Shown piece after piece: positions 42,482 through 52,620 of a stretch of 64,000 bases of DNA. Numbering within the stretch: the first letter of the stretch is position 1; each line of letters starts with the position of its first letter. A program made the translations under genes and the position numbers. The notes beneath the pieces were generated by a model, which searched no databases, had not been told where the DNA came from, and saw only the letters and a list, made by a program, of their open reading frames with translations. Source of the DNA: Mytilus californianus (Eukaryota > Mollusca > Bivalvia > Mytilida > Mytilidae); the NCBI RefSeq assembly GCF_021869535.1, contig NW_026262593.1:67854322-67918321 (forward strand), given 5' to 3'.

Positions 42482-43688
42482 TACTCTAACAGTATTATAT
42501 GGTAACCACCGACGGTAAGTATGGACAAATACTGTATATAGACTGTGTATAGGAGTACTGTATTGTATGGTAACCACCGACGGTAGGTATGGATAAATAC
42601 TGTATATAGACTGTGTATAGGAGTACTGTATTGTATGGTAACCACCGACAGTAGGTATGGATAAATACTGTATATAGACTGTGTATAGAAGAACTGTATT
42701 GTATGGTAACCATCGACAGTAAGATGGACAAATACTGTAAATAGAATATGTATAGTACTGTATTGTATGGTAACCACCGACGGTAGGTATGGACAAATAC
42801 TGTATATATACTGTGTATAGGAGTATTATATTGTATGGTAACCACCAACGGTAGGTATGGACAAATACTGTATATAGACTGTGTGTAGGAGAACTGTATT
42901 GTATGGTAACCACCCACTGTAGGTATGGACAAATACTGTATATAGACTGTGTATAGGAGTACTGTATTGTATGTTAACCAATGACGGTAGGTATGGACAA
43001 ATACTGTAAATAGACTGTATAGGAGTCTTGTATTTTGTGTTAACCACTGACGGTAGGTATGGACAAATACTTATATAGACTGTGTATAGGAGTACTGTAT
43101 TGTATGGTAACCACCGACGGTAAGTATGGACAAATACTGTATATAGACTGTGTATAGGAGTACTGTATTGTATGGTAACCACCGACTGTAGGTATAGACA
43201 AATACTGTATATAGACTGTGTAAAGGAGTACTGTATTGTATGGTAACCACCGAAGGTAGGTATAGACAAATACTGTATATAGACTGTGTATAGGAGTACG
43301 ATATTGTATGGTATCTAACGACTGTAGGTATAGACAAATACTGTATATAGACTGTGTAAAGGAGTACTGTATTGTATGGTAACCAACGACGGTAAGTATG
43401 GACAAATACTGTAAATAGATTGTGTATAGGAGTACTATATTGTATGGTATCCAACGACGGTAGGTATGGACAAATACTGTATATATAGACTGTGTATAGG
43501 AGTACTGTATTGTATGGTAACCACCGACGGTAAGTATGGACAAATACTGTAAATAGATTGTGTATAGGAGTACTGTATTGTATGGTAACCACCGACTGTA
43601 GGTATGGACAAATACTGTATATATAGACTGTGTATAGGAGTACTGTATTGTATGGTAACCACCGAAGGTAGGTATAGACAAATACTGT
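42482..43688 (-). repeat. 68-bp array, subfamily GG (block 1)
   Basis: Units carry 'atggtaaccaccgacgg' and 'ggacaaatactgtatatag'. Length variants with an extra 'ta' ('gtatatatagac') occur near 43,485 and 43,620. Confidence 0.85.
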
Positions 43689-44837
43689 TGATATACGGTA
43701 TATAGGAGTACTATATTGTATGTTAACCACCGACGGTAGGTATAGACATATACTGTTGATAAACGGTATATAAGAGTACTATATGGTATGTTAACCACCG
43801 ACGGTAGGTATAGAAAAATACTGTTGATAGACTGTGTAATGGAGCACTGTATTGTATGTTAACCACCGACGGTAGGTATAGACAAATACTGTTGATATAC
43901 GGTATATAGGAGTACTATAGTGTATGTTAACCACCGACGGTAGGTATAGAAAATTCTGTTGATAGATAGTGCATATGAGTACTATATTGTATGTTAACCA
44001 CCGACGGTAGGTATAGACATATACTGCTGATAGACTGTGTAATTGAGCACTATATTGTATGTTAACCACCGACGGTAGGTATAGACAAATACTGTTGATA
44101 TACAGTATATAGGAGTACTATATTGTATGTTAACTACCGATGGTAGGTATAGACATATACTGTTGATAGACGGTATATAGGAGTACTGTATTGTATGTTA
44201 AGCACCGACGGTAGGTATAGACATATACTGTTGATAGACGGTATATAAGAGTACTATATGGTATGTTAACCACCGACGGTAGATATAGAAAAATACTGTT
44301 GATAGACTGTGTAATGGAGCACTGTATTGTATGTTAACCACCGACGGTAGGTATAGACAAATACTGTTGATATACGATATATAGGAGTACTATATTGTAT
44401 GTTAACCACCGACGGTAGGTATAGAAAAATACTGTTGATAGATAGTGCATATGAGTACTATATTGTACGTTAACCACCGACGGTAGGTGTAGACATATAC
44501 TGTTGATAGACGGTATATAAGAGTACTATATGGTATGTTAACCACCGACGGTAGGTATAGAAAAATACTGTTGATAGACTGTGTAATGGAGCACTGTATT
44601 GTATGTTAACCACCGACGGTAGGTATAGACAAATACTGTTGATATACGGTATATAGGAGTACTATATTGTATGTTAACCACCGACGGTAGGTATAGAAAA
44701 ATACTGTTGATAGATAGTGCAAATGAGTACTATATTGTACGTTAACCACCGACGGTAGGTATAGACATATACTGCTGATAGACTGTGTAATGGAGCACTG
44801 TATTGTGTGTTAACCACCGACGGTAGGTATGGACAAA
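43689..44837 (-). repeat. 68-bp array, subfamily TT (core block)
   Basis: Units switch to 'atgttaaccaccgacgg' and 'atactgttgata(t/g)a(c/t)', with private variants such as 'gtgtaatggagcactg' and 'gatagtgcatatgag'. These are the reverse complements of the unit types that build the right-hand array, so this block is the same subfamily in inverted orientation. Confidence 0.85.
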
Positions 44838-45877
44838 TACTGTATATATAGACTATGTATAGGAGTACTGTATTGTATGGTAACCACCGACGGTAGGTAT
44901 GGACAAATACTGTATATAGACTGTTTATAGGAGTACTGTATTGTATGTTAACCACCGACGGTAGGTATGGACAAATACTGTATATAGACTGTGTATATGA
45001 GTCTTGTATTTTATGTTGACCACCGACGGTAGGTATGAAAAAATACTGTATATAGACTGTGTATAGGAGCACTGTATTGTATGGTAACCACCGACGTTAA
45101 GTATGGACAAATACTGTATATAGACTGTGTAGAGGAGTACTGTATTGTATGGTAACCACCGACGGTAGGTATAGACAAATTCTGTATATAGACTGTGTAT
45201 AGGAGTACTGTATTTTATGGTAACCAACGACGGTAGGTATGGACAAATACTGTATATATAGACTGTGTATAGGAGCACTGTATTGTATGGTAACCACCGG
45301 CGGCAAGTATGGACAAATACTGTATATAGACTGTGTATAGGAGTACTGTATTGTATGGTAACCATTGACGGTAAGTATGGACAAATACTGTATATAGACT
45401 GTGTATAGGAGTACTGTATTGTATGGTAACCACCGACGGTAAGTATGGACAAATACTGTATATAGACTGTGAATAGGAGAACTGTATTGTATGGTAACCA
45501 CCGACGGTAACTATGGACAAATACTGTATATAGACTGTGTATAGGAGTACTATATTGTGTGGTAACCAACGACGGTAGGTATGGACAAATACTGTATATA
45601 TAGACTGTGTATAGGAGTACTGTATTGTATGGTAACCACCGGCGGTAAGTATGGACAATTACTGTATATAGACTATGTATAGGAGTACTGTATTGTATGT
45701 TAACCACCGACGGTAGTTATGGACAAATACTGTATATAGACTTTGTAAAGGAGTCTTGTATTTTATGGTAACCACCGACGGTAGGTATAGACAAATACTG
45801 TATATAGACTTTGTATAGGAGTACTTTATTGTATGGTTACCACCGACGGTAGGTATAGACAAATACTGTGTGTAGAA
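44838..45877 (-). repeat. 68-bp array, subfamily GG (block 2)
   Basis: Units return to the GG type ('atggtaaccaccgacgg', 'actgtatatagactgtg'). The last recognisable unit decays at 'actgtgtgtagaattt' near 45,877. Confidence 0.85.
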
Positions 45878-46725
45878 TTTATTTATTTAAATGAAAAGTG
45901 TTGCACATAAATTGTATTTCTGCATTGAAATTTTATGTAATCTGTACATTTCGTTTTTTTCCCTTCAAATGGTGGAATGGTCCTATTTGTCCTTAAATGG
46001 CAAATAAAACTTACTGTTCTTGGCTTTTATGTTTGATATATTTTTGAATATTCTTCACGTGGAGATCTGATCTTGTCTATTGAATTTTGTCATTTTCCTT
46101 ATGACATGTATGTTAATTGCAGCAACTGAATTGGACTTATTTATTAAAAGTGATAATATTTCTGTTGTAGGTAATCAAGATTTAGTGTTTCCATACAAGT
46201 GTCAAAGATTGAACGACAAAAACATCTAAAACTTTACAGGACAGAGTAGACTTTTTTCACTGTGCTTCATTTTGTCTTTATGTCTAAATAATGATACATT
46301 TTAAAAAACCAATAAAATATGGAATAAAAAAGATTGTTATCTTATAAAATGGAGTGAAGAAATAAGGGGTGATTGAAAACATAAGAATATATTGCTATCA
46401 TATATGCAGATCAGCAGTACATGCATGTGCTATAGATGTACATAAATAAGGGGCCAATAAACTCAAGTTGCCTGTTAAAAAAGACTTTATTAATGTTATG
46501 CAAGATACCATCAAATATCACTAGGTGTTAATCAAATAATATTGTAAATAAGAGGGTTGTCCAAAATATTTCCAACAGTTGTTTGATAAACACTACCTTA
46601 ATCAAATTACACTGTCAAAAAGCAGGTTAGGTCAGTCTTAAGAAGCAAATATAATTTAGAAAAGTGCAAGCTGTTGATAAAAACTACAAATATCAGCCTT
46701 ATTGCAAAGGGAACTGCCAGTCATA
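45878..46725. other. AT-rich non-satellite spacer with one weak exon candidate
   Basis: No tandem repeat is seen. At 46,151-46,170 'tgataatatttctgttgtag' resembles a splice acceptor. It is followed by an 18-codon open stretch (46,173-46,226, including VFPYKCQRLNDKNI), a TAA at 46,227-46,229 and an AATAAA at 46,311-46,316. This could be a terminal plus-strand exon, but nothing else supports it. Confidence 0.3.
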
Positions 46726-46873
46726 AGAGAGGGGCGAAAGATACCAGAGGGACAGTCAAAACTCATAGATCAAAAATAAACTGACAACGCCATGGCTATC
46801 AAAGAAAAAGACAAACAGACAAATAATAGTACACAAGACACAACATAGAAAACTAAAGACTAAGCAACACGAA
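46726..46873 (+). mobile_element. Dispersed SINE/MITE-like repeat, copy 1
   Basis: Begins 'agagaggggcgaaagatacc' and ends 'aactaaagactaagcaacac'. It aligns along its length with 49,338-49,503 in the same orientation (shared 'aataaactgacaa', 'aaaaagac/gatt', 'actaaagactgagcaa'). I recognise it from memory as a common bivalve dispersed repeat with no coding capacity. The family name is unknown to me. Confidence 0.7.
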
Positions 46874-47060
46874 AATGTGGGTGGAGATTACCAATTAGCA
46901 CAAATGAGTTTCGGGACAAAAGAAAGTATTTCGGCACAAACCGATTATACCCTTTCAAAAACTATGTGTAGTCCCTTTTATAAAAGTGGCAGATGTTTTT
47001 TTTTTGCCTATTTATACATGAGTATCTATGACAACTAACTGCTGCTCCTAGTAAAGTTAG
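46874..47060. other. Short spacer
   Basis: Unremarkable sequence containing 'tttcggacaaaag/tttcggcacaaac' near-repeats at about 46,910-46,940. It may be the tail of the preceding dispersed repeat. Confidence 0.3.
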
Positions 47061-47905
47061 TCTTTGGTTTTTATACGACCGCAAAAAAATTTTTGTGGTC
47101 GTTTATTGGTATGACGCTGGCGTCGTCGTCGTCGTCGTTGTCGTCGTCGTCTGGCGTCGTCCGGCGTCGTCCGTAGACACATTGGTTTTCGCACTCTAAC
47201 TTTAGTTTAAGTGAATGGATCTCTATGAAATTTTACCACAAGGTTCAATACCACAAAAGGAAGGTTGAGGGTTATGGTACCAACAGTTAAGGAATTAGGG
47301 GCCAAAAATAAGCATTTTTGTAACTTCCAGACATAACTTGTGTGTAAGTGTATGGATCTCTCTGACATTGTACCACAAGGTTTCATATCACAAAAGGAAT
47401 GCTGGGATTGATTTTGGGGGTAATTGCCTCAAAATTTTAGGAATTAGGGGCCAAAAAAGGGGCAAAAAAACAAGCATTTTTCTAGTTTCATGACAATTAC
47501 TTGTGTGTAAGTGTATGGATCTTTCTGAAATTGTACTACAAGGTTCCATATCACAAAGGGAAAGCTGGAATTGAGTTTGGGGGTAATTGCCGAAACGTTT
47601 AGGAATTGGGGGCCAAAAAGGGGCCAAAAATAAGCATTTTTTCTAGTTTCCAGACAATTACTTGTGTTCAAGTGTATGGATCTCTCTGAAATTGTACTGC
47701 AAGGTACCATACCACAAAGGGAAGGCTGGGATTGATGATGGGGGTAATTGCCTCAATATTTTAGGAATTTGGGGCCAAAAAGGGGCCAAAAAACACATTT
47801 TCTAGTTTCCCGACAATAACTTGTGTGTAAGTGTATGGATCTCTCTGAAATTGTACTGCAAGGTACCATACCACAAAGGGAAGGCTGGGATTGAGTTTGG
47901 GTGTG
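47061..47905 (+). mobile_element. Hairpin-ended non-autonomous element with (GTC)n and about 160-bp tandem core
   Basis: A perfect-ended hairpin at 47,075-47,102 (ACGACC...GGTCGT with A/T-rich centre) is followed by a GTC microsatellite (about 47,122-47,152). Then come about 4.5 tandem units of roughly 160 bp; 'tatggatct' lies at 47,351, 47,514, 47,674 and 47,834, with a diverged first unit at 47,214. Units share 'accacaaagggaaggctggg' and 'ggggccaaaaaggggcc'. This architecture matches the tandem-core elements of bivalves known as pearl-type, and Helitron-related non-autonomous elements. It has no transposase. Confidence 0.75.
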
Positions 47906-48101
47906 ATGAATCATAAGGGGGTTCAAAAAATTTGGGGAGGGGGGGATTTTTTTTTTTTCCTTTTTTTTCTTTTTTTCCTATATTTTCTTTTAAAAATTTT
48001 CCATTTTAAGTTGGTTATTTCTGATTTTTATTTAAAAGCAAATAATAATGATATGGTAGGAGATACACACCAAACAGGATGTGTAAATTATTATATAATA
48101 A
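47906..48101. repeat. Low-complexity G-rich/T-rich tract and AT-rich spacer
   Basis: 'gggggttcaaaaaatttggg', a G-run, then long T-runs to about 48,000. No coding signal; the 74-codon frame here is low-complexity (poly-F/L). Confidence 0.6.
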
Positions 48102-48291
48102 GTATTGTGCAATAGCAAGTAATCTTCAATTGAACAGTATTGCGCAATAGCAAGAAATCTTCAATTGCAAAGTATTGCGCAATAGCAAGAAATATCCAAT
48201 AGCACAATATTGCGCAATAGCAAGAAATTGTCAATTGTACAGTATTGCGCAATAGCAAGAAATATTTAATTGCACAGTATTGTGCAAATGA
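48102..48291 (+). repeat. 35-bp minisatellite with TTGCGCAA palindrome (5.4 units)
   Basis: Units 'gtattgcgcaatagcaagaa' plus about 15 bp start at 48,102, 48,137, 48,172, 48,207, 48,242 and 48,277, an exact 35-bp spacing. Each carries the 8-bp palindrome TTGCGCAA (TTGTGCAA in the first and last). Confidence 0.9.
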
Positions 48292-48329
48292 AGATACTTC
48301 GTATAAATTGCTTATTTCTTGACCAATTT

Positions 48330-49010
48330 CAATGGGGTTTTATTCTTGAATTCTTGGGGTTCTTTAATATGCTGAATCTAACCGTGTATTTAGATTCTTA
48401 ATTTTTGGTTCCGTTTTCAAATTGGTCTACATTAAGGTCCAAAGGGTCCAAAATTAAACTTAGTTTGATTTTAACAAAAATTGAATTCGTAGGGTTCTTT
48501 GATATACTGAATCTAAACATGTATTTAGATTTTTGATTATGGGCCCAGTTTTCAAGTTGGTCCAAATCGGGGTCCAAAATTAAACTTTGTTTGATTTCAA
48601 CAAAAATTGAATATATGGGGTTCTTTGATATGCTGAATCTAACCATGTATTTAGATTTTTGATTTTTGGGCCCCGTTATTAACTTTGTCCACATTGAGGT
48701 CGAAAGGGTCCAAAATTAAACTTTGTTTGATTTCATCAAAAATTGAATTCTTGGGGTTCTTTGATATGCTGAATCTAACCATGTATTTAGATTTTGGATA
48801 TTGGACCATAATAGGTGAATGTCCAATTTAAAAATTTTATAAGTTCTTAGACCACATTCATTCTGTGTCAGAAACCTATGCTTTGTCAAATATTTAATCA
48901 CAATCCAAATGCAAAGCTGTATCAAGCTTGAATGTTGTGTCCATACTTGCCCCAACTGTTCAGGGTTCGACCTCTGCGGTCGTATCAAGCTGCGCTCTGC
49001 GGAGCATTTT
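48330..49010 (-). mobile_element. Tandem-core element (about 126-136 bp units) ending in paired hairpins
   Basis: Units sharing 'gggttctttgatatgctgaa' fall at about 48,357, 48,492, 48,618 and 48,754. To the right lie two small hairpins: CGACC-tctgc-GGTCG at 48,968-48,982 and GCTC-tgcg-GAGC at 48,994-49,005. I take the hairpin end as the element terminus, hence minus orientation relative to the neighbouring hairpin-first elements. Open frames across it (48,398-49,153) are fortuitous. Confidence 0.65.
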
Positions 49011-49112
49011 ATTGAAAGATTATATCTGTTGTTACAATTCTTTTCTAAGGCACCGGCCTCATAAACAGGAAGTAGCCAGATTAGTAGCAGTACTAATACA
49101 ATACTGTAAAAA

Positions 49113-49320
49113 TAAGGAGATGTGATATGATTGCCAATGAGACACCTATCCACTCAAGTTCAAATGAAGTGGATGTAAGCAGTTATATGCAACCATACAG
49201 CCTTCAACAATGAGCAAAAACATACCATATAGAACCTTGTAAAGGCTAGTATGATTTACATCTGCAATAATCACTGAACAATCAGAGACAAGTTGGGCCT
49301 AAATTAGTATGTCCTAACTC
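49113..49320 (+). mobile_element. SINE-like dispersed repeat, copy 1
   Basis: Begins 'gagatgtgatatgattgcca' and includes 'gagacacctatcca' and 'cagccttcaacaatgagcaa'. A second diverged copy is at 55,955-56,275. I recognise this class from mussel genomes by memory. It has no coding capacity. Confidence 0.7.
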
Positions 49321-49337
49321 CCAATCAAATTGATCGA

Positions 49338-49503
49338 AGAGAGAGGCGAAAGATAACAAAGGCTCATTCAAACTCATAAGTCAATAATAAACTGACAAAA
49401 CCACGGCAAAAAAGAAAAAGATTAAAAGTCAATCAACAGTATGCAAAACACAACAAAGAACACTAAAGACTGAGCAAAACGAACTTCACCAAAAACTGGT
49501 GTG
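49338..49503 (+). mobile_element. Dispersed SINE/MITE-like repeat, copy 2
   Basis: 'agagagaggcgaaagataac' through 'actaaagactgagcaaaacg', with a short tail 'ccaaaaactggtgtgacc'. It is a direct-orientation relative of 46,726-46,873. Confidence 0.7.
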
Positions 49504-49559
49504 ACCAATTGACTAATTGATCTCAGCCTTACATTATTTAGCAGACCCTTTATTATACC

Positions 49560-49873
49560 AAACAAAACAAAGTTCCTAAGGGTACAATGTTTTTGACCCA
49601 TCAGTCTGTCTGTCCTGTTCTCGTTATCTCAATTCCTCTGAAACCACATAACAGAATTTTATAAATCTTTGTAGATAATATCGACAGGAAATTATGAAAT
49701 TATCGATTCATTGATTTTCTATTAGTTATGAGAAATTTGGCTTTAATATACTCCTACAACAGTTTGTCATCACAACTTTCTGAAAGTACACAACAGAGTT
49801 TCATGAAATTTTTTAGATAGTTAGGACATGCTACGTCGATGTGCATATCGACAGAAAATTATGATTAAATTTT
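49560..49873 (+). mobile_element. Tandem-core element fragment (two about 144-bp units)
   Basis: A short CTGT-rich tract ('cagtctgtctgtcctg', about 49,604) precedes two diverged units: 'cctctgaaaccacataacag' near 49,634 and 'tttctgaaagtacacaacag' near 49,778. Both end in 'atcgacag(g/a)aaattatga'. It has the same layout as its neighbours but no clear terminal hairpin. Confidence 0.5.
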
Positions 49874-50155
49874 TATGCCCTACCCACGATAGTAGATGGG
49901 CATTACGTTTTCCGGTCTATGCTTCCTCCGCTCGTTCGTCCGTCTGTCCCGCTTCAGGTTAAATTATTTGGTCAAGGTAATTTTTGATGAAGTTGAAGTC
50001 CAATCAACTTGAAACTTAGTACAAATGTTTCCTATGATATGTTCTTTCTAATTTTAATGCCAAATTAGAGTTTTTACCCCAATGTCACGGTCAACTGAAC
50101 ATAAAAAATGATAGTGCGAGTGGAGAAACGTGTACTGTGGACACATTCTTGTTTT
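49874..50155 (+). mobile_element. Hairpin-ended element with CGTCC-rich tract
   Basis: Hairpin ATGCCC (49,875-49,880) / GGGCAT (49,898-49,903) is followed by 'ctcgttcgtccgtctgtccc' and one core unit ('gaagtccaatcaacttgaaa'). It ends near 'gtggacacattcttgttt'. It is a recognisable bivalve dispersed repeat and directly abuts the next element. Confidence 0.6.
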
Positions 50156-50395
50156 TGTCAAGCCTGCGACATTCGTCGCAGAAAGCTCGACATAATGATA
50201 GTGATCCGGCTGCGGCGGCGGCGGCGTTAGTTCACTTCTTAAAAGCTTTATATCTTAGAAGGTGGAAGACCTGAATGATACATACTTTGTATATAGATGC
50301 CTTAGGTTAGGAAGTTTCCGTCTGTCACATGTTCATTGTCCTTGACCTCATTTTCATGGTTCAGTGACTACTTGAAAAAAAGTTAAGATTTTTTG
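50156..50395 (+). mobile_element. Hairpin-ended element, 5' fragment with (GCG)n
   Basis: Hairpin TGCGAC-attc-GTCGCA (50,165-50,180), then (GCG)n at about 50,211-50,226, then one 'ccttgacctcattttcatgg' unit. Similarity to the family stops near 'gttaagattttttgg'. The tandem 'cttgacctcatttt' core of the same family is found at 54,185-55,222, so this may be the severed left end of that element. Confidence 0.6.
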
Positions 50396-51548
50396 GAAAA
50401 TGACGCTATCAGCGGCATGTTTCCGATACCATTGACCAGAACTTACGTAAGTCGATTATTGCCTTCGCCTACCGCACTCGGTTTCATATTTACTATTTTA
50501 CATATTACTGTTACTGGAATCTGCTTGTATTACGCTACACTCGAACAAAGTGTTGTAGTCGGACGGGAACCAGTTAACATACTTTATTTTATTTACCAAA
50601 AAGATATCTTGACCTGTCCATATGTTTTTTGTTATTAAATGGTATTTGGAAATATCCCTTTGTTATATTTTTCATATTTATTCGAGCTTTCATTTTTATG
50701 CACATGTCTTACAATCGTAAACAATCGGTATGTATACATGATAAATATATCCGTTTTGTTATGGTGTTGGACTTTTTACCCTCCAATGATCAGCAATCGC
50801 TAGGCAAAATAGTTCTCCTAAATAATGTCAGCCTGTCATGCCATTTCAACTTTACAATCATTAAAAAAAGTGATAATCGGAATCTGGTCTTTATCCAGAT
50901 TTACGAAGATTTTTTAAAAATCGGAAATTAGTAATACGGTTATACCCATGCGGTGCGTATGAATCTTGTTTACAAAACAGGATTTCGGAACGTCTCTAGT
51001 TTTTAGATCGTAAGTTACGATAAACTCAAACTGAAAGTAAACAGTTGTTTGTAAGACGCAGGTTTACTCACCATAAACAAGCTGAAACGTTCAGTATGGC
51101 ATATATTTTAGGTTAAAGACGGTCCCATTTATTTAAAAAGCATTTTGAAAGTAGACGATGGGATTATTCAGGTTTGGGGAACGAGTAAATTATCATTCAT
51201 TTCTTGACGACCTCATAATTTCATCATGTCGATGGTGCAAATCGATTTTTACTGTTTACTGTCGCTTCTCGTGTTTTGTATTTAAACGGTCGTTTATTTT
51301 TAAACCCGAACCAGGCATATGCATTCTGTAATTGTGCAAATCTTCGTTCTTTGGTCAATTGGCTTATGGATAGTTGTATCAATTTCAACTCTTACATTAT
51401 TTTTTTTTAAATATATTTGCATTACACATGCAATGGCAGTACCTTTCCAATTACTATTTATGTGTTGTGTCTAAATTAAAGTTGTAACACTTTATAGTGA
51501 CTGAAAAGGGTAGAAAAATTTATCAGATGAGAAAAGGCTGAAGATACT
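50396..51548. other. Low-copy island with unrecognised open frames
   Basis: Less repetitive than its surroundings, with more CpGs. Plus-strand frames 50,393-50,638 (81 codons, one hydrophobic stretch GFIFTILHITVTGICLYYA) and 50,629-50,931 (100 codons, hydrophobic start then a polar tail) are adjacent in different frames. Splice-like signals exist on both strands: 'ttacgtaagtcg' at about 50,441 on plus, and the complement of 'tttactcaccat' (ATG|GTGAGT) near 51,070 on minus. I recognise no domain and cannot say whether a gene is present. From about 51,250 the sequence is plain AT-rich DNA. Confidence 0.3.
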
Positions 51549-51624
51549 TCAAACGGCACCGAATCATTAGATATTGCATCTTATAAAAAGAAACTGAGAT
51601 TTGGATAGTTCCACTTCAAGGTAA
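51549..51624 (+). repeat. 193-bp duplication, copy 1, left part (interrupted)
   Basis: 'tcaaacggcaccgaatcatt' through 'ccacttcaaggtaa'. It is nearly identical to 52,621-52,696. Its continuation lies across the inserted element, at 52,501-52,620. Confidence 0.92.
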
Positions 51625-52410
51625 TAAACAGCTGCGCCATGAGCGCATGATACGCCCGTCGTCTTGTGTGTGAATTTTTATGCAATAAGCATAAATAGTT
51701 TCTGACATACGGCGTGACATGCGAAAACCCCCTTTTTTTTTTTACAAAAAACTCAATATCTATAAAATAAAATTTTGAATCAAAACCAAAAAGTATACAG
51801 ATCTTTAGATTAATATAACTAAGAAGTGTGTAAAATTTTAAGCAATAATCATAAATCATTTTTGAGATATGGCGCGACATGTGAAAAACCCCTCCCCCTT
51901 TTTTTACAAAATACTCAATAACTCAAAAATAAAATTTTGAATCAAAACCAAAAAGTATACAGATCTTAAGGTTAATATAACTAAGAAGTGTGTAAAGTTT
52001 TAAGCAATAATCATAAACTGTTTTTGAGATACGGCGCGACATGTGAAAAACCCCTCCCCCTTTTTAACAAAACACTCAATAACTCAAAAATAAAATTTTG
52101 AATCATCACCAAAAAGTATACAGATCTTAAGATTAATATAACTAAGAAGTGTGTAAAGTTTTAAGCAATAATCATAAATTGTTTTTGAGATACGGCGCGA
52201 CATGTGAAAAAAAAACACACACCTGTTTAAGTTACTAAGTCCCGTAACTCAAAAAGTTTTAATCTTATTTTCACCAAAAAGTATACAGATCGTTTGACCA
52301 TCATAAGAAACAACTATGTTAAGTTTCATGAAATTTGGATAAGTCATTCTCAAGTTACGGTGCGACATGTTTAAGCCGGACAGACAGACGGACAGACAGA
52401 CGGACAGACG

Positions 52411-52442
<32 letters not shown>

Positions 52443-52500
52443 GACGGACGCCGGACATTTGTATAACATAATACGTCCCGTCAAAAATTTGACGGGCGTA
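51625..52500 (+). mobile_element. 876-bp non-autonomous element inserted with apparent TAA target duplication
   Basis: It interrupts copy 1 of a tandem duplication whose copy 2 is the empty site, so its limits are well set: left flank '...aaggTAA', right flank 'TAAaaatg...', empty site 'aaggTAAaaatg'. The TSD could be read as TA or TAA. Inside are a 5' hairpin TGCGC-catga-GCGCA (51,633-51,647), 'tacgcccgtc' (51,651-51,660) inverted as 'gacgggcgta' at the very right end (52,491-52,500), and about four tandem units of about 161 bp ('ggcg(c/t)gacat' at 51,711, 51,871, 52,033, 52,194 and diverged at 52,359). A GACAGACG microsatellite (52,377-52,454) and a 3' hairpin CCCGTCAAA-aa-TTTGACGGG (52,477-52,496) follow. 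It has no coding capacity. It is pearl/Helitron-like in layout, though a 3-bp TSD would be unusual for Helitrons. Confidence 0.85.
52377..52454 (+). repeat. GACA/GACG microsatellite
   Basis: Alternating GACA and GACG tetranucleotides within the 3' part of the inserted element. Translated on the minus strand it gives the (S/R)VCLSVR-type low-complexity frame, which is not a gene. Confidence 0.95.
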
Positions 52501-52620
52501 TAAAAATGTTTATCTCTTGTGAAATGAAATTAAAAAAATATTGTAACACTGTAGTTAATTAATAAAGATACTATTACGTGTATTTCTGTATTGGCCTTAT
52601 TATTGGTTCTCGGCCAGCAG
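52501..52620 (+). repeat. 193-bp duplication, copy 1, right part
   Basis: 'taaaaatgtttatctcttgt' to 'ctcggccagcag'. It is collinear with 52,694-52,813, with two substitutions seen and no length difference. Copy 2 follows immediately, so the duplication is strictly tandem. Confidence 0.92.

Larger units (their letters stand above)
42482..45877 (-). repeat. 68-bp satellite array, left copy (about 50 units)
   Basis: Head-to-tail 68-bp units: the core 'ggtaaccaccgacggta' at 42,501 recurs at 42,569 and onward. The strand is set so that the core reads 'taccgtcggtggtta', as in the right-hand array. The core contains an odd-centred perfect dyad (ACCG-T-CGGT). On the minus strand the GG-type consensus has no stop codon in any frame. 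Because 68 is not divisible by 3, one frame cycles through all three phases, giving spurious frames of up to 260 codons with a 68-residue peptide period. Confidence 0.97.

Noticed and set aside
42472..45862. Overlapping minus-strand open frames of 67-260 codons with a periodic peptide
   Set aside because: A 68-bp stop-free unit read cyclically in three phases gives these automatically. Several overlap each other on the same strand.
47388..47710. 79- and 88-codon minus-strand frames with repeated 'ISERSIHL'-type segments
   Set aside because: The peptide repeat mirrors the 160-bp tandem units of a non-coding element.
48716..49153. 145-codon minus-strand and 65-codon plus-strand frames overlapping each other
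   Set aside because: They lie across a tandem-core mobile element, its hairpins and the start of a SINE-like repeat. No domain signature.
52249..52458. Frame encoding an SVCLSVRL-rich peptide
   Set aside because: It is the translation of a GACA/GACG microsatellite.
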